A DNA stretch of 64,000 bases from Neoroseomonas lacus. Its GTDB lineage: Bacteria > Pseudomonadota > Alphaproteobacteria > Acetobacterales > Acetobacteraceae. The notes below the pieces were generated by a model. The model made no database searches. It worked only from the letters and a program-made list of their open reading frames with translations, and was not told the DNA's origin. The position numbers and the translations under genes were made by a program. Positions 8,559 to 17,600 of the stretch are shown one piece after another (the first letter of the stretch is position 1; each line of letters starts with the position of its first letter). Where the stretch lies: assembly GCF_014644535.1 (NCBI RefSeq), contig NZ_BMKW01000004.1:355822-419821 (forward strand), written 5' to 3'.

Positions 8559-10610
8559 TCACGACCGGACCACCCAGGCATCGGCGACGGTGACGCCCTG
8601 GCCCTCGGCATGGATGATCAGCGGGTTGATCTCGGCCTCCGCCACCTCCGCCACGGCGGCCAGGCGCGAGACGGCGACGATCGCCCGCGCCAACGCGTTG
8701 AGGTCGCCCTTGGGCAGGCCACGCCAACCGGCGAGTGGCTTCAACCCCTTCACTTCCTCGATCATCGCGCGCGCTTCAGCCTCACTGACCGGGGCGCAGC
8801 GCAGCGCGGTGTCGCGATGCAACTCGGCCATCACGCCGCCGGCGCCGACCAGCACGACCGGGCCGGTCTCGGGGTCGCGGCGGAAGCCGAGGATCGCCTC
8901 CGCCAGCCCCTTCGCCATGGGCTGCACTAGAAAGCCGGTGATGGTCGCGCCAGGAGCCTTCGCCTGGACGCGGGCGCGCATCTCCGTCGCCGCCACCTTC
9001 AATGCGACAGCATCGGCGATGCCCAGCGCCACGCCGCCAACCTCGGTCTTGTGGGCAAGGTCGGGCGACAGGATCTTCAGCGCCACCGGATAGCGCATGC
9101 CCTCCGGCACCGCCTCGGGCGAGGCCATCACCGCGATGCCGGTGTCCAGTCCAAGCGCGGCGAACAGCTTGCGCGCATCCGCCTCATCCGGCCGCGCCGG
9201 CAGGGTGTGGGCGACGGCCGCCGCGGCCGGCGCCGCGCGCGGCACCTGCCAGTCGAGATAGGCGCGCACCACATCGGCGCAGGATTCCGGCGTGCGGAAG
9301 GCCGGGATGCCAGCTTCGCCCAACATGCGCAGCGAGACATCCGCCTGCGGCACCAGGAAAGCCGCGACCGGCTTGGCCAGGCCCGATTGCGCCGCACCGA
9401 CGATGCCCGCCACCGCGTCATGCGGACGGAATTGCGCGGAGGACCCGACCACCGACAGCACCAAGTCCGTCTGCGGGTCGGCCGCCAGCGCCGTCAGCGC
9501 CGCCTGCACCTTGTCCGCCCGCGTCCCCGCCAGCGTCACGTCGATCATCCGGCCATGATGCGGCAGGCCGGCGGCTTTCAGCGCCGCCACGGCGGCCTCG
9601 TCGGGCGCGCGCGTCTCGATGCCGGCGACGCCGAGCGCATCGACCGCCATCGCGCCGCCGCCGCCCGTCGTCGTCATCACCGAGACGGCACGGTGCGGTG
9701 CGGTGATCGGCTTGCGGGAGACGAACAGGGCGGGAGCTTCGAGCAGCGCCTCGATCATCGTCACGCGGGCGATGCCATTGGCGCGGAAGAAGGCGTCGGC
9801 CGCCGCATCCGACCCTGCCAGCGCGCCGGTATGGCTGTTGGCCAGTTCCGCCCCGAAGGAGGACCGGCCCAGCTTGTAGGCGATGATCGGCTTGCCGGCG
9901 GCATGCGCGCGCCGGGCGGCTTCCTCCAGTAGGTCGGCGCGGCGGATGGCTTCGAGGAACAGCAGGATCGCATCGGTCTGCGGGTCGTCCACCAGCACCC
10001 CGGCGATCTCGCTGGCGGTCAGGTCGGCCTCGTTGCCAGTGCTGATCAGATGCGAAAAGCCAAGGCCGCGTGCCGCCCCGCGCGCCATGATCGCGCCGAG
10101 CATCGAGCCCGACTGCGACACCAGCGCGAGCCGCCCGGCGGGCAGGCTTTCCGCCTCCAGCGCCGCATTCACCGAACAGGCGCTGCGCGCATTGAGGTTG
10201 ATCAGTCCCATCGAATTCGGCCCGAGGATGCGCACCCCCGCCGCCTTCGCCGTGGCGAGCAGCCTCTCCTGCCGCGCGACGCCTTCCGGCCCGGCCTCGG
10301 CGAAACCGTCGGCCAGGATGCAGGCGACCGGAATACCCTTGGCCGCGACGTCGTTGATGACGCCTTCGACATGCTCGGTCGCCAGCAGCAGATAGGCGAG
10401 GTCGACCGGACCGGGGATGGCGGCGATCGAGGGATAGGACTTCTCGCCAAGGATCGTCTCGGCGCGGGGATTCACCGGATACAGTTCGCCATCGAAGCCA
10501 TGCTTGCGCAGATAGACCTGCGCGCGTGCCGTCAGCCGCGTCGGGTCCGCTGATGCACCAACCAGCGCGATGCGGCGTGGGTTCAGCAGGGCAGGGGCCA
10601 GGGCGGTCAT
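8559..10610 (-). CDS. Acyl-CoA synthetase (ADP-forming), fused alpha-beta subunits
   Basis: A 683-residue protein of the acetate-CoA ligase (ADP-forming) family. A Rossmann CoA-binding domain occupies about residues 8-130. The succinyl-CoA-synthetase-like flavodoxin domains follow, with SHTGALAGSD holding the likely phosphorylated His (about 260). An ATP-grasp domain lies in roughly the last 220 residues. The reaction is acyl-CoA + ADP + Pi to acid + CoA + ATP, or the reverse. The ATG at 10610 is used; the open frame continues upstream only across the neighbouring gene in another frame. It clusters with an SDR dehydrogenase and a nitroreductase, suggesting a role in catabolism of an organic acid. 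Confidence 0.9.
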   Translation of the reverse strand: MTALAPALLNPRRIALVGASADPTRLTARAQVYLRKHGFDGELYPVNPRAETILGEKSYPSIAAIPGPVDLAYLLLATEHVEGVINDVAAKGIPVACILADGFAEAGPEGVARQERLLATAKAAGVRILGPNSMGLINLNARSACSVNAALEAESLPAGRLALVSQSGSMLGAIMARGAARGLGFSHLISTGNEADLTASEIAGVLVDDPQTDAILLFLEAIRRADLLEEAARRAHAAGKPIIAYKLGRSSFGAELANSHTGALAGSDAAADAFFRANGIARVTMIEALLEAPALFVSRKPITAPHRAVSVMTTTGGGGAMAVDALGVAGIETRAPDEAAVAALKAAGLPHHGRMIDVTLAGTRADKVQAALTALAADPQTDLVLSVVGSSAQFRPHDAVAGIVGAAQSGLAKPVAAFLVPQADVSLRMLGEAGIPAFRTPESCADVVRAYLDWQVPRAAPAAAAVAHTLPARPDEADARKLFAALGLDTGIAVMASPEAVPEGMRYPVALKILSPDLAHKTEVGGVALGIADAVALKVAATEMRARVQAKAPGATITGFLVQPMAKGLAEAILGFRRDPETGPVVLVGAGGVMAELHRDTALRCAPVSEAEARAMIEEVKGLKPLAGWRGLPKGDLNALARAIVAVSRLAAVAEVAEAEINPLIIHAEGQGVTVADAWVVRS

Positions 10611-10623
10611 GGAGGCGTCCGGT

Positions 10624-11073
10624 TCAGCGTGGCCCCTGCGCGACGCAACCGTCAGGCGGTTCGGTGGGCGGGGCGACATGGATGGCGAGGAAGGCAGGTA
10701 TCGGTGCGTCGGCCGGCAGCAGAGCGAGGTCGAGGTCGTGCAGCGTGATGTCGCCCTCCGCGATGCGTTGCCGCGTCGTGGCGCGGGCCAGCACTTCACG
10801 CGTCGGGCGGAGCACCGCCGCGCGTCGGCCGGTTTCGAGGCTCGGCAGGTCGCCGAACAGCACCACGGCATCGGGCCGCACCCAGGGTGTCGCGGCCGGC
10901 AGCCGGTCGAGATGCCGCGCGACCGGCGAGAAGACGCAGGCCGCGTCGCGCAACACCGCTTCGAGCGTGCGTGTCGCCGGCAGGCGCTGGACCGCGTCCA
11001 GCACCACCGGCGGCACCTGCGACGCGGCGGGGAAGCCGACGGCGCAGAACGCCAGGGCCAGCACCCGCCGCAT
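10624..11073 (-). CDS. Small secreted protein of unknown function
   Basis: A 149-residue protein with a clean signal peptide (MRRVLALAFCAVGFPAAS, residues 1-18). The mature part has no domain I recognise; it is rich in Arg, Ala and Pro, with two cysteines overall. It is wedged between an SDR gene (10 bp upstream) and an acyl-CoA synthetase (13 bp downstream), so co-expression is very likely. Such spacing is the best clue to its role. Confidence 0.7.
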   Translation of the reverse strand: MRRVLALAFCAVGFPAASQVPPVVLDAVQRLPATRTLEAVLRDAACVFSPVARHLDRLPAATPWVRPDAVVLFGDLPSLETGRRAAVLRPTREVLARATTRQRIAEGDITLHDLDLALLPADAPIPAFLAIHVAPPTEPPDGCVAQGPR

Positions 11074-11082
11074 CGTCGATCC

Positions 11083-11997
11083 TCAGATCGGATCCCAGGA
11101 GAACACGTCGCCCGACCGCTCGAGCTTCGAGAAGCCCTGCGCCAGCGACGGCAGCGCGTATTCGGCGATCGCTTCCGGCGTCCAGCCTTCCGACCGGTGC
11201 ACCGACTTGATCGGGCGGATCTGGCTGTAGACGAACAGCTCGTTCATGCGCGGGGAGAAGATCTGCCCGGTCACGTCCTTCGCCGCATCCGAGGCCAGGA
11301 ACACCGCCAGCGGCGCGTTCTTGTCCGGTGTCATCTGCATGATGCGCTCGACGCGGCGCTTCTGCTCCGGCGTCTCGGCCGGGATAGTGCCCGTCATGCG
11401 CGACCAGGCGAAGGGCGCGATGCAGTTCGACCGGACGTTGAAGCGCGACATGTCGAGCGCGATCGACTTCGACAGCCCGACGATGCCGAGCTTCGCCGCC
11501 GAGTAGTTCGCCTGGCCGAAATTGCCGATCAGCCCCGAGGTCGAGGACATGTGCACATAGGCGCCGGACTGCTGCTGGCGAAAATGCGTCGCCGCCGCGC
11601 GCGAGACGTAGAAGGACCCGTTGAGGTGGACTGCGATCACCGCATCCCATTCCTCGACCGTCATGCGGTGGAAGATCTGGTCGCGCAGGATGCCGGCATT
11701 GTTCACGACGATGTCGATGCGGCCGAAATGATCCATCGCGGCCTGCACGATCTTCTGCGCCGAGGCCCAACCGGCCACGCTGTCGGCCGAGATCTCGGAG
11801 GTGCCGCCGTTCTGGGCGATGATCGCCTTGGTCTGCTGCGCCGGCGTCGCGTCCTGGCCTTCACCCGACACGGAGGCGCCGACGTCGTTGATGATGACCT
11901 TCGCCCCCTGGCCGGCCATCATGATGGCGATCTCGCGCCCGATGCCGTTGCCGGCCCCCGTGACGATCGCAACCTTGCCCTCGAGCATATTCGGCAT
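11083..11997 (-). CDS. SDR family NAD(P)-dependent oxidoreductase
   Basis: A 304-residue classical short-chain dehydrogenase. The glycine-rich nucleotide loop TGAGNGIG is at 13-20, NNAG at 99-102, and the Ser-Tyr-Lys triad is near S152, Y165 and K169 (GQANYSAAKLG). The long loop after strand 2 and the C-terminal region resemble the hydroxyacyl-CoA dehydrogenase part of multifunctional beta-oxidation enzymes, so a 3-hydroxyacyl-CoA substrate is a fair guess. The ATG at 11997 has a GAGGAGG site about nine bases upstream. It is the first gene of the cluster running to 7061. Confidence 0.9.
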   Translation of the reverse strand: MPNMLEGKVAIVTGAGNGIGREIAIMMAGQGAKVIINDVGASVSGEGQDATPAQQTKAIIAQNGGTSEISADSVAGWASAQKIVQAAMDHFGRIDIVVNNAGILRDQIFHRMTVEEWDAVIAVHLNGSFYVSRAAATHFRQQQSGAYVHMSSTSGLIGNFGQANYSAAKLGIVGLSKSIALDMSRFNVRSNCIAPFAWSRMTGTIPAETPEQKRRVERIMQMTPDKNAPLAVFLASDAAKDVTGQIFSPRMNELFVYSQIRPIKSVHRSEGWTPEAIAEYALPSLAQGFSKLERSGDVFSWDPI

Positions 11998-12120
11998 ATG
12001 GCGTTCCCTCCTCGGTCTTAGCCTGCTGACCTTCTAGCCCCGGCCCCGCGAGCCGTGAAGCCGGGTTGCCGGGATGCGATCCGGCCCTAACATGGCATCC
12101 ACCGAAAAAAGGGGACTTCA

Positions 12121-12888
12121 GTGTCGCTGGTGTCGCTGCAAGGCGTGGGCAAGACCTATCGCGGCCGCACGGGCGCGTGGGAGGCGGTGCGCGATTTCTC
12201 GCTCGACCTCGACGATGGGGAGTTCTTCTGCCTGCTCGGCACCTCCGGTTGCGGCAAGACCACTGTGCTGAACATGGTCGCAGGCTTCGAGCAGCCAAGT
12301 GCCGGGCGGATCCTGCTCGGCGGGGCGCCGGTCGATCGGCCCGGGGCCGACCGTGGCGTGGTCTTCCAGGGGCATGACAGCCTCTATGAATGGCTGACGG
12401 CGCTCGACAATATCGGCTTCGGGCTGCGCCTGCGTGGCATGGGCCGGCGCGAGCGCCGCGCCAAGGCCGAACATTACCTGCACATGGTCGGGCTGACCGG
12501 GCAGGGGGCGAAGCACCCGTCGGAACTCTCGGGTGGCATGAAGCAGCGCATCCAGATCGCCCGCGCACTGGCCAATGACCCGCGCATCCTGCTGATGGAC
12601 GAGCCCTTCGGTGCGCTCGACGCCATGACGCGCGCCGTGCTGCAGGGCGAGCTGTCGCGCATCTGGGCGGAAACCCGCAAGACCGTGCTGTTCATCACCC
12701 ATGACATCGAGGAAGCCGTAGCCTTGGCGACGCGTGTCGGTGTGATGAAGCGTGGGCCCGGCGGCACGCTGAAGGCGGTGGTGCCGGTGGACCTGCCTTT
12801 CCCGCGCGAACGCACCTCGGATGCCTTCATGGCGGCCTTCCGCAGCGTCCATGCCTTGATTCATGACGAGATCCACGGTGCGCACTGA
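12121..12888 (+). CDS. Nitrate/sulfonate/taurine-type ABC transporter ATP-binding protein
   Basis: A 255-residue ATPase with Walker A GTSGCGKTT at 40-48, signature LSGGMKQR at 136-143 and Walker B ILLMDEP at 156-162, followed by FGALDAMTR, the hallmark of the SsuB/TauB/NrtD branch. A GTG start follows a good AGGGGA site. It is first in a three-gene importer with the permease and binding protein downstream. The substrate may be a sulfonate, nitrate, a pyrimidine precursor or another small anion; sequence alone does not decide. Confidence 0.92.
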   Translation: MSLVSLQGVGKTYRGRTGAWEAVRDFSLDLDDGEFFCLLGTSGCGKTTVLNMVAGFEQPSAGRILLGGAPVDRPGADRGVVFQGHDSLYEWLTALDNIGFGLRLRGMGRRERRAKAEHYLHMVGLTGQGAKHPSELSGGMKQRIQIARALANDPRILLMDEPFGALDAMTRAVLQGELSRIWAETRKTVLFITHDIEEAVALATRVGVMKRGPGGTLKAVVPVDLPFPRERTSDAFMAAFRSVHALIHDEIHGAH

Positions 12889-13645
12889 CAGCCGGCTTGC
12901 CACCGTCGCGGGCTATGTCGCCGGCTTCGCGCTGCTGTTCCTGATCTGGCACCTGGCGGCGACGCTGCTGGTGAAATCCATCCTGTTCCCGCCGCCCTGG
13001 CCGGTCTTCGAACGCGCCGTCGTGCTGATCGAGGACAACATCCTGCAGGAACAGATCGTCGCCTCCATGCGGCGCATCCTGCTGGGCTTCGCGCTGGGCT
13101 CGGCGATCGGCATCCCCGTCGGCCTCGCCATCGGGTCCTTCCGCGTCGTTCGCTGGCTGCTGGAACCCTGGACGGAGTTCTTCCGCTTCATCCCTGCCGT
13201 AGCGATGATCACGGTCGCGGTGATCTGGTTCGGCATCGGGGAGGAAAGCAAGATTTTCCTGATCGCGTACACCACCGTCTTCGTCGTCGTCATCAGCACC
13301 GCCGCCGGCGTCGGTGCGGTGGGGCGCGATAAGATCCGCGCGGCGCAATGCCTCGGCGCGTCGCGGCTGCAAGTGTTCGCGCTGGTGGCGCTGCCGGCGA
13401 CGGTGCCTTACATCCTCACCGGCATGCGGCTGGCGATGGCCAATGCCTTCGTCACCATCGTGGCGGCGGAGCTGATCGCGTCCAATGACGGCCTGGGCAA
13501 ACTGCTGTGGGATGCACGCCTGTTCATGCAGATCGAAGACATCTTCGTCGCCCTGGTCGCGCTGGGGTTGCTGGGTTTCGCGACTGACCGGGTGTTCCGT
13601 TTCCTCATTCGAATCTTCGCCGGGCGGTTCAATGCGACAGTCTGA
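12863..13645 (+). CDS. ABC transporter permease (SsuC/TauC type)
   Basis: A 260-residue inner-membrane permease with about six hydrophobic segments and the EAA-like loop AAQCLGASRLQVFALVALPATVPYI. The ATG at 12863 overlaps the ATPase gene by 26 bp; the in-frame GTG at 12878 would shorten the overlap to 11 bp. Either way the two genes are translationally coupled. It works with the ATPase before it and the receptor after it. Confidence 0.9.
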   Translation: MTRSTVRTDSRLATVAGYVAGFALLFLIWHLAATLLVKSILFPPPWPVFERAVVLIEDNILQEQIVASMRRILLGFALGSAIGIPVGLAIGSFRVVRWLLEPWTEFFRFIPAVAMITVAVIWFGIGEESKIFLIAYTTVFVVVISTAAGVGAVGRDKIRAAQCLGASRLQVFALVALPATVPYILTGMRLAMANAFVTIVAAELIASNDGLGKLLWDARLFMQIEDIFVALVALGLLGFATDRVFRFLIRIFAGRFNATV

Positions 13646-13693
13646 GCACGCCTATGGCGTGACGCCACCAATCGACCAACAGGGAGAAACACG

Positions 13694-14653
13694 ATGAGTC
13701 GTCGCTCCATCCTCGCGCTGCCAGTAGCCGCCGCCGGTGCGTACATCCTGCCCGCCGCCGGCCAGTCCCCGACCCGCGTGACCATCGCGACCGGTGTCGA
13801 CCCCTCTTTCGCACCCTATTACGTCGCCAAGGAAGGCGGCTTCTTCGAGCGCAATGGGCTCGACGTCACGGTCAATACCGGCCCCTCGGGCAGCGCCATG
13901 ATCGCCTTCCTGATCGGCAACCAGGTCAATTCCGCCTATGGCGCGGAACAGGCCGGCGTCTCGGCCAATGTGCGCGACCCGAACATCGTCGCGGTCGCCG
14001 AGGGCACCGCGCTGCTGCGCTGGATCAGCGTGCTGGCCCGCGGCATCACCACCATGGAGGAGCTGAAGGGCAAGCGCGTCGGCGTCGCGCGCGGCACCGG
14101 GTCGGAGACCTTCTGGCTGTCCGTCGTCGCCAAGCTGAACCTCAACCCGGCCGACTACACCATCGTCAATGTCGAGGCGCCGGAGATGGTCGCGGCTCTC
14201 GAACGCGGCAACATCGACGCCTTCGCGGTGTGGGAGCCCTGGCCGACCCGCGCGCAACGCGCCATCCCCAACACGCATATCCTGGTAAACAACGAGGCGA
14301 TCCAGATCGTCCGCAACTTCGTCTACATGAACAAGGCCTGGGCGACCGAGAACCGGGCGACCACCGAGAAGCTGATGAAGTCGCTGATCCAGGCGCAGGA
14401 ATTCATCGAGAGCAACAAGGAGGACGCCGCCCGCCAGGTCGCGCGCTTCCTGCGCCAGGACCGCGTCCTGGTCGCCGAACTGATGACCAAGGTGGCTTAT
14501 CGCATGAACCTGACGGCCGACAGCGTGGCCAATATCCAGCTCGCCATCGACCAGTTGCGCGGCATGAACCGGCTCGAACGCCCGGTAACCACGGCGGATG
14601 TGATCTGGACCGAGCCGCTGCGCTGGGTCGCGCCCGACCGCGTGCGGATCTGA
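13694..14653 (+). CDS. ABC transporter substrate-binding protein (NrtA/SsuA/TauA type)
   Basis: A 319-residue receptor with a signal peptide (SRRSILALPVAAAGAYILPAAG). The family layout follows: VTIATGVDPSFAPYYVAKEGGFFERNGLDV, then LKGKRVGVARGTGSE and VWEPWPTRA. The double Arg at residues 3-4 hints at Tat export. It starts 48 bp after the permease with a GGGAG site. It is the receptor for the importer encoded at 12121-13645. Confidence 0.9.
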   Translation: MSRRSILALPVAAAGAYILPAAGQSPTRVTIATGVDPSFAPYYVAKEGGFFERNGLDVTVNTGPSGSAMIAFLIGNQVNSAYGAEQAGVSANVRDPNIVAVAEGTALLRWISVLARGITTMEELKGKRVGVARGTGSETFWLSVVAKLNLNPADYTIVNVEAPEMVAALERGNIDAFAVWEPWPTRAQRAIPNTHILVNNEAIQIVRNFVYMNKAWATENRATTEKLMKSLIQAQEFIESNKEDAARQVARFLRQDRVLVAELMTKVAYRMNLTADSVANIQLAIDQLRGMNRLERPVTTADVIWTEPLRWVAPDRVRI

Positions 14654-14657
14654 CGAC

Positions 14658-15956
14658 ATGACCGATAAGCGCACCGAAGGGGTCCGGCGACTGGCGGCCC
14701 ATGTCGCCGGCCAACTCAAGGCAGACCTGACGCTGCGATTGTGGGACGGTTCCGAGGTCCCGCTTGGCCCAGCGCCGAGCGGCGACTTGGCCATCGCCAT
14801 CCGCGACCCCGCGGTGCTGACGCGCATGGTCCGCCGGCCTCGCCTGTCGACGCTGATCGAAGCCATGGCGGCCGGCGACATCGCGCTCGAGGGCGGCACG
14901 CTGCTCGACCTCGCGGCGCGCGCGGAACATGGCCGGCGCGGGCTGCTCAAGCGACTGGACAAGATGCAGGTCGCCCGCGCGCTGCTGCCCTTCGCCTTCG
15001 GGCCCGGCAAGGGGGGCGGCAACCACGCCTTCTCCGGCCCCGGCGACGCGGCGCGCTACGGGCAGGGGCGCGACGACAAGGCGCTGATGCATTTCCACTA
15101 CGACCTGTCGAACGCCTTCTACGCGCTCTTTCTCTGCCCGGAGATGGTCTATACCTGCGCCTACTTCCCCACGCCCGAGACGACGCTGGAGGAAGCTCAA
15201 ATCGCCAAGCTCAACATCGTCTGCCGCAAGCTCCGCCTGCAACCCGGCGAACGGATGCTCGACATCGGCTGCGGCTGGGGCGGGCTGGTCTGCCACGCGG
15301 CCAGGCATTACGGCGTCAAGGCGCACGGCGTGACGCTGGCCGAGGAACAATACGCCTACGCGGTGGACAAGGTGAAGCGCCTCGGCCTGGAGGACCGCGT
15401 CACCATCGAGCTGACCGACTTCCGCACGCTGCAGGCCGAACCCTTCGACAAGGTCGCGAGCGTCGGCATGTATGAGGCGGTCGGCCTCGACAATCGCGAG
15501 GGATATTTCGCGCGCATCCGTGAATTGCTGCGCCCGCGCGGCGCCTATCTGCATCACGCCATCGCCCGGCCGATGAAACGCGACGAAAAGACCTTCCGCA
15601 AGAAACGCCCGGAATTCGAGGCGCTGACCCGCTACATCTTCCCCGGCGGCGAACTCGACCACATTGGCGCCGAGCACGACGCGCTGGAGCGCAACGGCTT
15701 CGAGATCCACGATGTCGAGGGGCTGCGCGAGCATTACGGTCGCACCTGCCGAGCCTGGACCGAACGGTTGTACGCCAATCGCGAGGCCGCGGCGCAGGAG
15801 GTCGGCTACGCCAAGACGCAGATCTGGATGACCTACCTGGCCGGCTGCGCTCTGGCCTTCGAGCGCGGCACGGTCGGCATCTACCAGACGCTGGCGACGA
15901 AGCGGGCGCGCGGGCCTTCGGGACTGCCGCTGACGCGGGCCGACCTCTACGCATGA
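14658..15956 (+). CDS. Cyclopropane-fatty-acyl-phospholipid synthase family methyltransferase
   Basis: A 432-residue SAM-dependent enzyme. The SAM loop LDIGCGWGGL is at 201-210, preceded by HFHYDLSNAFYALFL, the conserved entry helix of the CFA synthase family, and YTCAYFPTPETTLEEAQ. Members add a methylene or methyl group to acyl chains of membrane phospholipids. It follows the ABC receptor by only four bases and overlaps the next gene by four, so all are probably on one transcript, although no functional link is obvious. Related mycolic-acid-type or unknown-lipid methyltransferases cannot be excluded. Confidence 0.88.
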   Translation: MTDKRTEGVRRLAAHVAGQLKADLTLRLWDGSEVPLGPAPSGDLAIAIRDPAVLTRMVRRPRLSTLIEAMAAGDIALEGGTLLDLAARAEHGRRGLLKRLDKMQVARALLPFAFGPGKGGGNHAFSGPGDAARYGQGRDDKALMHFHYDLSNAFYALFLCPEMVYTCAYFPTPETTLEEAQIAKLNIVCRKLRLQPGERMLDIGCGWGGLVCHAARHYGVKAHGVTLAEEQYAYAVDKVKRLGLEDRVTIELTDFRTLQAEPFDKVASVGMYEAVGLDNREGYFARIRELLRPRGAYLHHAIARPMKRDEKTFRKKRPEFEALTRYIFPGGELDHIGAEHDALERNGFEIHDVEGLREHYGRTCRAWTERLYANREAAAQEVGYAKTQIWMTYLAGCALAFERGTVGIYQTLATKRARGPSGLPLTRADLYA

Positions 15957-16408
15957 GCGACGCGGTCTTCCGCGCGGCGACGGCGGCCGATGTGCCGGCG
16001 ATTATCGCGCTGCTCGCCGACGATGTGCTCGGCGCGGCGCGTGAACGGCCGGGCGACCCGGCCTATGACGCCGCCTTTGCCGCCATTGCAGCGGACCCCA
16101 ACCAGCTGCTGGCGGTGGCCGAGGTGGGTGGCCGCATCGTCGGCTGCCTGCAATTGACCTTCATCCCGGGCATCTCCCATCGCGGCGCATGGCGCGGCCA
16201 GATCGAGAGCGTGCGCATCGGCGCCGACCAACGCGGCAGCGGTCTCGGCCGGCGGATGATGGTATGGGCGATGGACCAGTGCCGCGCACGCGGCTGCCGG
16301 CTGGTGCAACTCACCACCGACAAATCGCGCGCCGATGCGAAGCGCTTCTATGAAACCCTCGGTTTCGTCGCGAGCCATGAGGGGATGAAGACCATATTGC
16401 GGCGCTGA
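15953..16408 (+). CDS. GNAT family N-acetyltransferase
   Basis: A 151-residue acetyltransferase. The acetyl-CoA pyrophosphate loop QRGSGLG is at about 93-99, after the beta strand IESVRIGADQ. The C-terminal AKRFYETLGF is a standard GNAT end motif. The ATG overlaps the upstream stop in the ATGA arrangement, indicating translational coupling to the CFA-synthase-like gene. The acceptor substrate is unknown. Confidence 0.9.
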   Translation: MSDAVFRAATAADVPAIIALLADDVLGAARERPGDPAYDAAFAAIAADPNQLLAVAEVGGRIVGCLQLTFIPGISHRGAWRGQIESVRIGADQRGSGLGRRMMVWAMDQCRARGCRLVQLTTDKSRADAKRFYETLGFVASHEGMKTILRR

Positions 16409-16583
16409 ATCACGGCCCTGCACGCCGACGCGACCACGGGGCCACGCTATGCTGATGTTCCCCGCCTCGGAGAGCGTCGCATGTCGATCTTCGAGATGCC
16501 TCTGCCGCGCCCCTCGTCCGATGGCAGGACCGCTTCCCGGATTGACGCACCGGACGGGGCGGATCCCGGCCGGCGCGCGCGCC

Positions 16584-17468
16584 CTACGACTTCGCCGCGA
16601 TGATCGACCCGCTGAGGCTCTCCGGGATGCGCCGCTTCCACGCCCCGGCGTCAACCTGTGTGACGAAGTCCAGCACCGCGCGGTTGAAGGCGTCCGGGTG
16701 CTCCAGGTTCATGGTGTGACCGGATTTCGGCATCACCAGCAATGCGCTGGTCGGGATGGTGCGCTTCAGATACAGCGCCGGTTCCAGCGTGGGGTCGTCC
16801 TCGTCGCCGGCGATGATCAGCGTCGGCGTGGTATAGGCGGCGAAGCCGTCGGCCAGGTCGAACAGCGAGGGGCGTTCGCGCTGCACGCCCTGCATGGTCA
16901 GTGCCGAACCTTCGGTGGAATGCTCGCACAGTTGCGCCTGGAATTCGGCATAGCCGCGCGGGTCGGTTTCCTCGAATACCAGGCGGGTCGGGCCGCGGCT
17001 GTAGGTCTTGCCGAATTCCGCCATCGTCTCGGCACGGATGCGCGCGATGGCGGCATCGGTCTCGGCGCGGAACTGGTCGCGCTTGCCCGGCGCGGCGCCA
17101 TAGCCGACGCCCGCCGCGACCAGACTGCGCGCCAGCCCCGGATGCCGCAGCCCCAGATGCAGCGTCGCGAAGGCGCCCATCGACAGCCCGACGACATGCG
17201 CGGGTGCGAGGCCAAGCGCCTTGATCACCGCCGCGATGTCATCCGTCGCCAGGTCCTGCGAATACGCCTTTGGGTCCGACGGCACCGCTGAGGGCGGATA
17301 GCCCCGCGCATTGAAGGCGACGCAGCGGTAGCGGCGAGCAAAGAAGCGCATCTGCGGCTCCCAGGACCGCGCATCGCCGGCGAATTCATGCACGAAGACC
17401 ATTGGGGTACCGGACCCGGCCTCCTCGTAGTGGAGGTCCACGCCATCATCGGTCCGGATCGTCGGCAT
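16584..17468 (-). CDS. Alpha/beta hydrolase
   Basis: A 294-residue alpha/beta-fold hydrolase. The nucleophile elbow GLSMGA places Ser at about 96; the acid is in AGDEDDP (about 222-225) and the base is His at about 251 in KSGHTMNLEHP. The oxyanion region VFVHEFAGDARSW is typical. No signal peptide is seen. The ATG at 17468 has AGGAGA at good spacing. It is divergent from the Rrf2-suf operon. It may be an esterase, lactonase or carboxylester hydrolase; the substrate is unknown. Confidence 0.9.
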   Translation of the reverse strand: MPTIRTDDGVDLHYEEAGSGTPMVFVHEFAGDARSWEPQMRFFARRYRCVAFNARGYPPSAVPSDPKAYSQDLATDDIAAVIKALGLAPAHVVGLSMGAFATLHLGLRHPGLARSLVAAGVGYGAAPGKRDQFRAETDAAIARIRAETMAEFGKTYSRGPTRLVFEETDPRGYAEFQAQLCEHSTEGSALTMQGVQRERPSLFDLADGFAAYTTPTLIIAGDEDDPTLEPALYLKRTIPTSALLVMPKSGHTMNLEHPDAFNRAVLDFVTQVDAGAWKRRIPESLSGSIIAAKS

Positions 17469-17556
17469 CGAGCATTCTCCTGCGATTGCGGCGGCAGGAT
17501 GGGGGTGCCGCGCGGATGCGTCCAGACGCCTTGACTTCGGCGAGTCCCGAGCGCAT

Positions 17557-17587
17557 CTGAAACCGTACCAAATGGGTCCTGTTTCAG
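17557..17587. promoter_or_regulatory. Inverted repeat in the leader of the Rrf2-suf operon (candidate operator)
   Basis: A perfect 7-bp inverted repeat, CTGAAAC (17557-17563) and GTTTCAG (17581-17587), is separated by 17 bases. The right arm overlaps the AGGAGG ribosome binding site (17586-17591) of the Rrf2 gene. A TTGACT box at 17531-17536 may be the -35 element. Position and symmetry fit autoregulation by the Rrf2 protein encoded immediately downstream; that is inference, not shown. Confidence 0.55.
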
Positions 17588-17600
17588 GAGGGCAACGGCC

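Noticed and set aside
16481..16603. A 40-codon plus-strand frame with a GGAGAG site, MSIFEMPLPRPSSDGR...
   Set aside because: The ribosome binding site is fair, but it overlaps the 3' end of the hydrolase gene and the C-terminal half is Arg/Pro/Asp-rich without family signal; too weak to annotate.
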